DNA of 26,840 nt from Verrucomicrobiota bacterium (GTDB taxonomy: Bacteria > Verrucomicrobiota > Verrucomicrobiia > Limisphaerales > UBA9464), in contig JANXMD010000572.1 of the NCBI GenBank assembly GCA_025354845.1, forward strand, positions 1 to 26,840. The letters are read 5' to 3'. Below are positions 17,196-24,086 of this stretch, one piece after another. The position numbers and the translations under genes are program-made. Every line of letters starts with the position of its first letter. Position 1 is the first letter of the stretch. The notes under the pieces are model-generated. The model had not been told where the DNA came from and searched no databases. It saw nothing but the letters and a program-made list of their open reading frames with translations.

Positions 17196-17669
17196 ATGAA
17201 TGAACCGACGAACCGACGAGCAGCTGTTGGCATGAAGCGCATCCAGCGTGGAAGCGATAAGGATGAAATAATTGCACTCTTGACATCCGACAGCGTTGGG
17301 GCTTTCAAAGAAATCTGGCGGCTAATGTTCTTTGCTGCGCTAGTGGGGTTCGCTAACAAACGGCGGGAACCTCTAAAAGCCACGCAATCTGGCGAAGGAA
17401 TTCGTCAGGATAGTTTTGCTAACAATCCAGTGTGGTTGGGCACGCTTTATCTTCTTGGGCTCGTCGAAACAGGAACGACTGACGTCCTCCGTTCCGCAGA
17501 AGAAGCAGAAAACGAACGAACCAAAATCTTCGAGGAGTATGCGAATGGCGGCTTGGCGATTCTCAAAGAGCAGTTCGAGACAAGTAATGGAAGTTTGGAC
17601 ACACTGCTAACTTTTATCCAATCGCAAACCCAGTCGACACCGTCGCCAGACTTGTCCGTCACTATCTGA
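17196..17669 (+). CDS. Dnd system-associated protein 4
   Basis: This 157-aa protein matches my recollection of Dnd-system-associated protein 4, a family linked to PT loci. Recognisable parts are GAFKEIWRLMFFAALVGFAN (about 30-49), the following KRREPL, and ERTKIFEEYANGGLAILKEQ (about 108-127). No catalytic motif is visible. It may be a structural adaptor for the restriction complex. ATG 17196 is used; ATG 17232 would shorten the protein by 12 residues without touching the core. The gene ends 15 bp from the end of dndE on the other strand, so the restriction and modification operons converge here with no room for a bidirectional terminator. Confidence 0.75.
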   Translation: MNEPTNRRAAVGMKRIQRGSDKDEIIALLTSDSVGAFKEIWRLMFFAALVGFANKRREPLKATQSGEGIRQDSFANNPVWLGTLYLLGLVETGTTDVLRSAEEAENERTKIFEEYANGGLAILKEQFETSNGSLDTLLTFIQSQTQSTPSPDLSVTI

Positions 17670-17684
17670 GGTAGAATCAAAAAG

Positions 17685-18071
17685 TCATGGCTTCGCATGC
17701 GCCGTGGAACGCGCAATCAAACCTTGTAGATTCTTCGCGTTTTGCAACTGAGCGATTCCTCGTTCGAGGTGACTTCTGAAATAGCTGGCACGGTCTTGCT
17801 TGTCTTTTGAGATTCCGTCCCTCCGGGCTCTGACTTCGAATCCGGCGAGCAAAGGCGCAGAAAGGTCTCCGGCAAAGGTGTTCCAAGACATGTCGATATT
17901 GCTGTCGACATGACCCATTAATGGAACAGGACGATTGGGGTTCGCCAGCGAATCGCAAAACGCCCACCTGCAAAGGACATTCCAATTTGCAATTCCGGTT
18001 CTCCGTTTAAGTGTGATCAGGATGTCACGGGATCGCTGGGATACCCCGATGTTTTCAAGTGGGGGGTTCAT
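17685..18071 (-). CDS. dndE: DNA sulfur modification protein DndE
   Basis: This 128-aa protein carries the DndE hallmark LKRRTGIANWNVLCRWAF near residues 21-38, followed by a conserved NVxMSW-like stretch (NIDMSWNTFAGD, about 58-69) and a Lys/Arg-rich C-terminus. DndE is a small tetrameric protein that binds nicked DNA in the PT modification complex. Its ATG lies 17 nt inside the end of dndD, so translation is coupled. Length is normal for the family. It is the last gene of the dndB-dndE operon. Confidence 0.92.
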   Translation of the reverse strand: MNPPLENIGVSQRSRDILITLKRRTGIANWNVLCRWAFCDSLANPNRPVPLMGHVDSNIDMSWNTFAGDLSAPLLAGFEVRARRDGISKDKQDRASYFRSHLERGIAQLQNAKNLQGLIARSTAHAKP

Positions 18072-20049
18072 AATTCCAAAAATAGCCTTCCTTAATTTGC
18101 GTAGACTGGCTGGTTTCGTTGAACATCAGCTGATATTCACGTCCTACGAAACGCTTTAGGTGCTTCAATGAGGTTTCATCAATTTCCTCGTCGGTGGACA
18201 GCAGGATGACTTGGTGGGAAGCGACCGGGAAATATCGTTCCAAGAGATGGCGTCGGTGGGACGAATCCAAGCGCCCCAGCGGAGTGTCGATGATCGTGGG
18301 CAGGGGCCTGCCTGAAGCCTTAGCCAAGCCCCAAAGGATGGAGGTCGCCAGCAGTTGCCGCTCGCCCGCCGAAAGCCGCTCAAACGCCAGCGGCTGTCCA
18401 TCGCCTCCGGTTAGCTCCAGGCGGAATGTCGAGGGATCCACCGCCAACCTGGTCACAAGACTGCTTTTGCGCAGCAGTTGCCCGAAAGACTCGAGAATCA
18501 GTCGCTCCAACCGAGCCGTATGTTTGCGGATTGCTGCAACCCGAAACTTTTTCAAGGTGTCCCGCATTCGGGCGGAATGTTGCAACAGTCGCTCGACATG
18601 CTCGCGAGCAAGCCCCCCCTCGACCCCTTCTCCGAGGACGCGCCTGTAGCGGCGGTCGGCTTCAGCGAGCTGCCGGACCAGCAGTTGTATCTTGTCGTCG
18701 TGCGCGGTCAGCGTCACCTGGTGTTGGTGTTGGCGTTGGCGCAGTTGTTCCAGTTCCGCCTGCAGACCGGCGATCGCCTCTTCGGCCGGGACCCGGGCCA
18801 GTTCTGTGTCCAAGCTGGTAAGTAGCTCCTGTAATCCCGCGAGGCTACCGAGTTGCTGCTGAATCGCCTTACGCGCTTCGGGCAGCACTGTGGCTCTCAA
18901 GTGCCGAAAGTTGTTCGCCAGATCATCGTCGGCTCCTTTGAGAATCACTTCTCCCGTTCTGCTCTGACGTTGGTCCCGGTCTTCTGCCTGAAGGGTGCCA
19001 ATAAGTGTCGCATATACGACGGGAACACCTGCATTCGTGAGTTTTTTGAGTAGCGCCTCATCCCGGTCGGTCAAGATTTCGCCGACCAGGTTAGCGCGGC
19101 GCGTCTCTTGGTCTTGGAGAGCCAGCGATTCCGCCTCTTCCAACAGCCGCGGAATGAGCAACAGAGGCGCCGCTCCTGCCGCCAGCTCGCGCAGCGTCAG
19201 CTCTTGCCGTGAAAGCTCTGCGATCAGCTGGATTCTTTTCGATTCCAGCTCACCCCGGACCAGGAATAGGTTACCGCCTTCCCGTCGAAAGCGCAGTTCC
19301 ACTTCGGCCAACTCCTTGCAAAGTCGGCCTACGTCGTTTCCTAGCTCACCACGCGTCTGTTGCGCTTCATCGAGCAGTTGCTGCGCCCGGGTGAACTCCT
19401 GCTTCGCTTCGTCGACCTGTTGCACCTCTTCTATGGATTTGGCCTCAGTCCGCTTTCGACGTTCGAGCACAATCAAATCTGTCTCCAGCTGGTCCACCAA
19501 ATCCAATCCCAGCAGGGTGTGGATGGCGGTGCCTAGGATCTCCGCAGCATGCTCACCCTCAGCCAGGTCCTTGATTTGTTCGGCATCAAAAAAGAACAGG
19601 TGGGCAATGCCACTGGGAATGTATCCTTCGATGAATTCTTCCCAGTGCTCACTCAGATCTGTATCCAGGCTTAGATTCGTGAAGACTTCGACGGTGTCGG
19701 TCACCTCTTTGCCCGTTTCGCGCCAGGACCGGACCAGCCGGTGATGCCACGTCTCGCCTTCCACCATGCGTCGGAACTCCAGCTCAATGGCTGCGCCATC
19801 TGTCGCCGGCACGCCCCGGTGAATCATCGCTCGGAGATAATCCCGATAGCTGAGTTTCCCTCGACCAGCACAGCGGGCCTTTGTTCCATACAGAGCCAAC
19901 TGGATAGCATCCAGCAGGGTTGTCTTGCCACCGCCGTTCATGCCGCCAAACAGGACGATGGGCTTCTGTCGGCTGACTGGCGCGAGATCCGCGTATTGCT
20001 CGCCGCCATAGACGCCGAAATTGCGCAGGGTAATGGAGTCCAAGATCAT
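18055..20049 (-). CDS. dndD: DNA sulfur modification ATPase DndD
   Basis: This 664-aa protein is the canonical DndD, an SMC-like ATPase thought to open or nick DNA during sulfur insertion. Walker A is GGMNGGGKTT (35-44), and long coiled coils occupy about 180-480. The C-terminal signature is LSAGERQ, and Walker B is TIIDTPLGRLD, with Asp588. There is no cysteine hook, unlike the two SMC ATPases of the restriction operon, which helps to tell modification from restriction ATPases. The gene begins 3 bp after dndC and overlaps dndE by 17 nt. Confidence 0.93.
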   Translation of the reverse strand: MILDSITLRNFGVYGGEQYADLAPVSRQKPIVLFGGMNGGGKTTLLDAIQLALYGTKARCAGRGKLSYRDYLRAMIHRGVPATDGAAIELEFRRMVEGETWHHRLVRSWRETGKEVTDTVEVFTNLSLDTDLSEHWEEFIEGYIPSGIAHLFFFDAEQIKDLAEGEHAAEILGTAIHTLLGLDLVDQLETDLIVLERRKRTEAKSIEEVQQVDEAKQEFTRAQQLLDEAQQTRGELGNDVGRLCKELAEVELRFRREGGNLFLVRGELESKRIQLIAELSRQELTLRELAAGAAPLLLIPRLLEEAESLALQDQETRRANLVGEILTDRDEALLKKLTNAGVPVVYATLIGTLQAEDRDQRQSRTGEVILKGADDDLANNFRHLRATVLPEARKAIQQQLGSLAGLQELLTSLDTELARVPAEEAIAGLQAELEQLRQRQHQHQVTLTAHDDKIQLLVRQLAEADRRYRRVLGEGVEGGLAREHVERLLQHSARMRDTLKKFRVAAIRKHTARLERLILESFGQLLRKSSLVTRLAVDPSTFRLELTGGDGQPLAFERLSAGERQLLATSILWGLAKASGRPLPTIIDTPLGRLDSSHRRHLLERYFPVASHQVILLSTDEEIDETSLKHLKRFVGREYQLMFNETSQSTQIKEGYFWNYEPPT

Positions 20050-20052
20050 AGT

Positions 20053-21591
20053 TCAGAATACCTCGTCCTGAGCTGCTTCGAGGCCTGCTTCGTTACCAGA
20101 GAGACTGGTCAGTCCGATGGCCGCCGCTCCCCGGACCTGGGCATGCCGCTTGGCCAAGGCAATGGCGTCATCCCGGTTGTCGTAATAGTGCCGGCTAATG
20201 GCCTTCTCCAGGCGTTCAAACAGTCCAGCTCGACGAGCCCGCATACGTTGCTGGCGTTCAACGCTCAGTAGTTCTCTCGCCATCTCAAAATGAAGCCGGT
20301 CTTCCCCGCATATTTCTCCAAGAAGATTCATCTCATCAATACCTAGCACCATATTGTCATCCAACAGAGGTCCTGGAAATGGATCACCCATCACTTCGGA
20401 ATAGATTCTAGGGAGATTATCCTCCATTTCATGCTTTTCTACGACCCACAGTCGACGGATTTCACGAAGTTCCTCAAGCGTGATTAACTCAATAGTGCCG
20501 ACGGCAGCGGGACCGCTCCTTCTGATGAGTTGTTGAGCGGTCAATAATTTCCGAAGCCAGGTTTCGCGAGCTACTTGTGTGTAGGGGCCATGAACTAGGC
20601 GTTCATTGAAAAGCATCAGAGAACCATTCATCCGGCGGAAATCCCTAAGATGACGATCCGTCATTTCGTCTTCGCCGTCTCTCCCATTCCGAAAATCGAG
20701 AGCGTTCCGTAATTCGAGGAGCGGCATCATCCACTCTTTTTCTTGATCATTCTGAATCATCGCAGTCATGGATTTGTCTTTGTCCACGAGCGTGCATACC
20801 CAGCATCCAAAGCGACTATCACCGCAGCTTGGGGTCGAGCTGTCGACGACCAGAGGGCACTCTCCATCAGGGGAGGCTCCCTGATACATGCTGAGGAGAT
20901 CTTTGTTGTTAAATCCCCATGGATTATGCACCTGCATCAAAAACATCCATACGTCATCATTTGTCCACGCCTCAATGGGTGTGTATACGAGCGCGCTAGG
21001 AAGATTGGCGTTCGGGCTAAGCCGGTCGCGAACGCGATGTTTTTCATGGCGATGCATGGTTTTTGCCCGTGCCTGGCTCTCTGCCTTCCTTGAGCCCAAT
21101 AGAAGGATAGCTTCACCGCTTTGTTTTACGATTCCGCTAATAAATGCCGTTGAAGGGCTAATCTTGAGTCGCGCGGTGCACCACCGAAACTTTGGACGAG
21201 GCGCCGGATATCCTTTTCCAATCAGGTTGACCCAGAATGAGTCTTCAACTGTAGGTGTCAGTCGATGTGGAACGAATGGTGCGCGGAGTTCTTCGGCCTT
21301 TCTTCGCATCACCTCATGTGAATGGTTCACCCAAGCCGACACAACTGGATTTTCGACCAGCGTATCCGTGCTGATAACATGGATAGGTTTTCGGCGTTGA
21401 TCGATTGGGAGTTCTGCGATGGCAAGCCATGTAAGCTGGAGTACAGCCGTAGAGTCTTTGCCTCCGCTGTAGCCAATAATCCAAGGAACGTCATCAGCTT
21501 GGTAGAGATCCTGAATCTCCTCCTTGAGCATTTCGAGAGTCGCCTTGAATCCCAACTCGGTGAAGGCAGACGATTTTGTGGGAATGGCCAT
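20053..21591 (-). CDS. dndC: DndC, PAPS-reductase-like ATP pyrophosphatase of phosphorothioation
   Basis: This 512-aa protein has the PP-loop SGGKDS at 42-47 and four cysteines placed to hold an Fe-S cluster: Cys138 (RWCTARLK), Cys256, Cys263 and Cys266 (CGDSRFGCWVC). DndC activates the DNA backbone with ATP and receives sulfur from DndA. The C-terminal 200 residues are helical and family-typical. The start ATG lies 6 bp after a 45-aa ORF. The gene appears more A+T-rich than its neighbours dndB and dndD, which suggests the operon is a mosaic. Confidence 0.93.
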   Translation of the reverse strand: MAIPTKSSAFTELGFKATLEMLKEEIQDLYQADDVPWIIGYSGGKDSTAVLQLTWLAIAELPIDQRRKPIHVISTDTLVENPVVSAWVNHSHEVMRRKAEELRAPFVPHRLTPTVEDSFWVNLIGKGYPAPRPKFRWCTARLKISPSTAFISGIVKQSGEAILLLGSRKAESQARAKTMHRHEKHRVRDRLSPNANLPSALVYTPIEAWTNDDVWMFLMQVHNPWGFNNKDLLSMYQGASPDGECPLVVDSSTPSCGDSRFGCWVCTLVDKDKSMTAMIQNDQEKEWMMPLLELRNALDFRNGRDGEDEMTDRHLRDFRRMNGSLMLFNERLVHGPYTQVARETWLRKLLTAQQLIRRSGPAAVGTIELITLEELREIRRLWVVEKHEMEDNLPRIYSEVMGDPFPGPLLDDNMVLGIDEMNLLGEICGEDRLHFEMARELLSVERQQRMRARRAGLFERLEKAISRHYYDNRDDAIALAKRHAQVRGAAAIGLTSLSGNEAGLEAAQDEVF

Positions 21592-21597
21592 GGATTG

Positions 21598-21735
21598 TCA
21601 GGATGCTTGCAGAATTGTTGACATCTTCGCAATATTGGACAGGTCGTCGGTCGGTACGCCTTCGTTAAGGTTGTGTTCAAGCCTCAATCGCAACGCCATT
21701 GCGTCGAGTGAGGTGGCCAAGGTAGGTGGATTCAT
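21598..21735 (-). CDS. 45-aa protein between dndB and dndC
   Basis: A short ORF fills the gap between dndB and dndC. Its ATG overlaps the dndB TGA (ATGA), and its TGA lies 6 bp before dndC. The peptide starts MNPPTLATSLDAMALRL and ends KMSTILQAS. It is predicted to be helical with an acidic middle, and has no Cys and no membrane segment. The exact fit of start and stop to its neighbours argues that it is translated. It is the third case in this window of a tiny protein placed just before a large Dnd-type enzyme. It may belong to the loosely named DNA-modification-system-associated small proteins. Confidence 0.7.
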   Translation of the reverse strand: MNPPTLATSLDAMALRLRLEHNLNEGVPTDDLSNIAKMSTILQAS

Positions 21736-22823
21736 CGGGATCTTCGATTGTGAGCGTCTTCAATACGCTGTTCGTCAGGTTCCAGACTAATGCCAAGCCG
21801 CTGTTTGAGGACGTTGGTGGTCAAAGTGATGTTCGTCGTCACCTTGGAGACCCTGCCTCCGATCAGGGCCCGGCCTTCCCACAAACGGGCATTTTTGCGG
21901 GACCAGTCAATCTGGCCGAGCGCCTTGAGACGTGTTCTCCAAGCACCCGGATTTCCATGCAATAACGCGTTGCCTGCCTTGCCGATGGCCTGGAGGGCAA
22001 TGCCGTGCGAGTAGATGAACTCTTCGCGTACTTCACTGGCCAGTAGCTTGCCATCGCGTACCTGCGTCCAGGCGGGAAATTGCTTTGCTACCGCCTCCCA
22101 GAATTCCCGGGCCGTTTGGGCGTCCTTTTCCAGATCTCCCGTGGCGAGGCCCTGGATCAGATCTGCGCAGGCATTGTAGAAGGCGCTCAGGGTGAAAAGC
22201 TTCCGAGACCGGGGCGCGAGGGAGCTCTTTTCCAGGTCCACGATGTCCCTGAAGACGTCCGACCTCATGATGACCAGCCGGGCGAGCTTCGCTTTGTCGT
22301 TTCGTTGGTCGTAGAGCAATCCCAGCGAGCGGCTTGGGCGGATCGCATATCGGTTCAAATCGGCGAACATCTGCTGACTGCGGTTGAGTCCGATATCGAG
22401 GAAAAACACGACCGCTATGGTTTCGCTGCCCAATTCGGGCCTTTCCTCCAAAGCGGCCAAAATGGCTGCCCGGCGATGCTGTCCATCGTTGATGATGAAC
22501 TTGGCATCCATGGGCACCTTGAGCAGGCCAAGCTGCCCTTGGGAATCCTTGGCATCCAGCGGCTCGAATTCGACCTCGGAATCGATGGAGGCCGTAAGGG
22601 CCGAAAAGACGTAGTCCTTCGGGTTGTCGAGAATGTAGCTGGCAATCTCCGGCACCCGCGCCTTGTTAAGCGTTCGCTGCGCCCGCAGCTCCGCCGGCAA
22701 CTCCTGTCCTTCGAAAATCGAGATTTGTTTGAGCGTGCGGAGCTTCCACATTGCGACGTAATAGGCTCGCCCCGCTTGCAGCCCGCGGATCACCGGAAAG
22801 TTCAAAGTAGACAAGGACTCCAT
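21732..22823 (-). CDS. dndB: DndB, ParB-fold regulator of DNA phosphorothioation
   Basis: This 363-aa protein carries the DndB/DGQHR signature NDGQHRRAAI at 112-121. The N-terminal strand-rich part and the helical C-terminus fit the family. DndB is not needed for sulfur insertion; in characterised systems it acts as a regulator that represses dnd transcription and affects modification frequency. The open frame continues upstream to 23060 but overlaps dndA on the other strand, so I chose ATG 22823, preceded by AAGAG. It heads the operon dndB - 45-aa ORF - dndC - dndD - dndE and is divergent from dndA. Confidence 0.92.
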   Translation of the reverse strand: MESLSTLNFPVIRGLQAGRAYYVAMWKLRTLKQISIFEGQELPAELRAQRTLNKARVPEIASYILDNPKDYVFSALTASIDSEVEFEPLDAKDSQGQLGLLKVPMDAKFIINDGQHRRAAILAALEERPELGSETIAVVFFLDIGLNRSQQMFADLNRYAIRPSRSLGLLYDQRNDKAKLARLVIMRSDVFRDIVDLEKSSLAPRSRKLFTLSAFYNACADLIQGLATGDLEKDAQTAREFWEAVAKQFPAWTQVRDGKLLASEVREEFIYSHGIALQAIGKAGNALLHGNPGAWRTRLKALGQIDWSRKNARLWEGRALIGGRVSKVTTNITLTTNVLKQRLGISLEPDEQRIEDAHNRRSR

Positions 22824-22905
22824 GGTTTTGCTCTTGTTTGGCAAAACATTGACCGTAGCTGGCTGTATGTCAACATAATAGCAAACACATGGAAATGCCA
22901 AACAA
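22824..22905. promoter_or_regulatory. Divergent dndB/dndA promoter with 10-bp inverted repeat
   Basis: Only 65 bp separate the two starts. The minus strand has a perfect -35 TTGACA (plus-strand 22868-22873), with a weak -10 about 17 bp on. The plus strand has TTGACC (22849-22854) and CATAAT (22874-22879), 19 bp apart and 9 bp before the dndA ATG. The 10-mer TTGTTTGGCA (22834-22843) recurs inverted as TGCCAAACAA (22896-22905), framing both promoters. An operator pair bound by DndB or another repressor is an inference. Confidence 0.5.
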
Positions 22906-24043
22906 TGGGCGGCCTGTTTACCTCGATTGCAATGCCACCACTCCGATTGAATCGGAGGTGGAACTGGAATTCGTGAGGTTCCTGCGGGAGGAGTTTGGCA
23001 ATGCCGGTAGTCGCACCCACGAATTCGGTACCAGGGCCAAAAAGGCGGTCCAATGGGCACGTGATCAGGTGGCTGAGGTCATCCAATGCCAGCGGGACGA
23101 AGTGATTTTCACCAGCGGCGCGACTGAGAGCAACAACCTAGCGCTCCTGGGCCTTCGGGAGCATGGCGAGATGACGGGCCGGAAGCACATGATTGCGACC
23201 GCCATCGAACACAAGGCGGTGCTGGAACCGCTTGAGCATCTGGTCGCACGGGGCTTTGAACTCACCCTGCTGAATCCCGATGCGGGCGGGGCGGTTTCCG
23301 CCAGCCAAGTCAGGGCCGTACTCCGGCCGGACACCCTGCTCGTTTCGGTTATGCAGGTGAACAACGAAACCGGAGTGATTCAGCCCCTGGGGGAGATTGC
23401 GCAGGCCTTGGGCTCTCATCCCACCTTCTTCCACGTGGATGCCGCTCAGGGATTTGGCAAACGCATTGCTGACCTTAGGAATGCCCGATTCGATTTGATC
23501 AGCCTCAGCGGGCACAAGATTTATGCTCCAAAAGGCATCGGAGCGCTCATCACCCGTCGTCGTGGCTACGAGCGCCCGCCCCTGACTCCCCTAACGTTTG
23601 GCGGCGGTCAGGAGCGGGGACTCCGCCCCGGCACTCTACCGGTCGCCCTGATTGCAGCCTTGGGCAAAGCAGCCGAGTTGGCGGTTCGCGACGAGTCCAA
23701 GCGGCGCGCCTACTGCCAACATTTCAAGGACGCCGCGTTGAAGGCACTGAAGCAGGTTGGTGGAATTCCTGTGGGCAACCAGGAGCAGGTGGTACCCAGC
23801 ACGCTGAACATTTCTTTCCCCGGTTTGGATTCGGAAGCCGTGATGCTCGCCCTGAAAGAGTTGGTGGCTATTTCCAATGGTTCAGCATGTACGTCTCAGT
23901 CCTACTCCCTAAGCCATGTCCTTACCGCCATGGGGTTGCCGGAGGACCAAATCCGTGGCGCTCTCCGGCTTTCCTGGAGCCACTTGACCCCTCCGCCCGA
24001 TTGGACGGGCGTGGTAAAGGCAATCCGTCTCCTCGGCGGTTGA
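22889..24043 (+). CDS. dndA: DndA, cysteine desulfurase for phosphorothioation
   Basis: This 384-aa PLP enzyme of the NifS/IscS type mobilises sulfur from cysteine for DndC. Visible: the N-terminal YLDCNATTP, TSGATESNN, AIEHKAVLEP with the conserved His, the Schiff-base Lys210 in SLSGHKIYAPKG, and catalytic Cys334 in NGSACTS. It is full length. ATG 22889 and ATG 22895 are both possible starts. With the predicted -10 only 9 bp upstream of ATG 22889, the mRNA may be leaderless. Placement beside dndB supports the dndA reading over a housekeeping IscS. It converges with the methyltransferase gene, 43 bp away. Confidence 0.9.
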   Translation: MEMPNNGRPVYLDCNATTPIESEVELEFVRFLREEFGNAGSRTHEFGTRAKKAVQWARDQVAEVIQCQRDEVIFTSGATESNNLALLGLREHGEMTGRKHMIATAIEHKAVLEPLEHLVARGFELTLLNPDAGGAVSASQVRAVLRPDTLLVSVMQVNNETGVIQPLGEIAQALGSHPTFFHVDAAQGFGKRIADLRNARFDLISLSGHKIYAPKGIGALITRRRGYERPPLTPLTFGGGQERGLRPGTLPVALIAALGKAAELAVRDESKRRAYCQHFKDAALKALKQVGGIPVGNQEQVVPSTLNISFPGLDSEAVMLALKELVAISNGSACTSQSYSLSHVLTAMGLPEDQIRGALRLSWSHLTPPPDWTGVVKAIRLLGG

Positions 24044-24086
24044 TTGAAACCACGCAAAAGATCCCTTGGCGCCATCTCGAACCCGC

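Noticed and set aside
18995..19744. 249-aa plus-strand frame inside dndD
   Set aside because: It is a Ser/Arg-rich shadow of the DndD coiled coil read from the other strand.
22080..22976. 298-aa plus-strand frame opposite dndB
   Set aside because: It is antisense to a well-supported dndB and has no recognisable domain.
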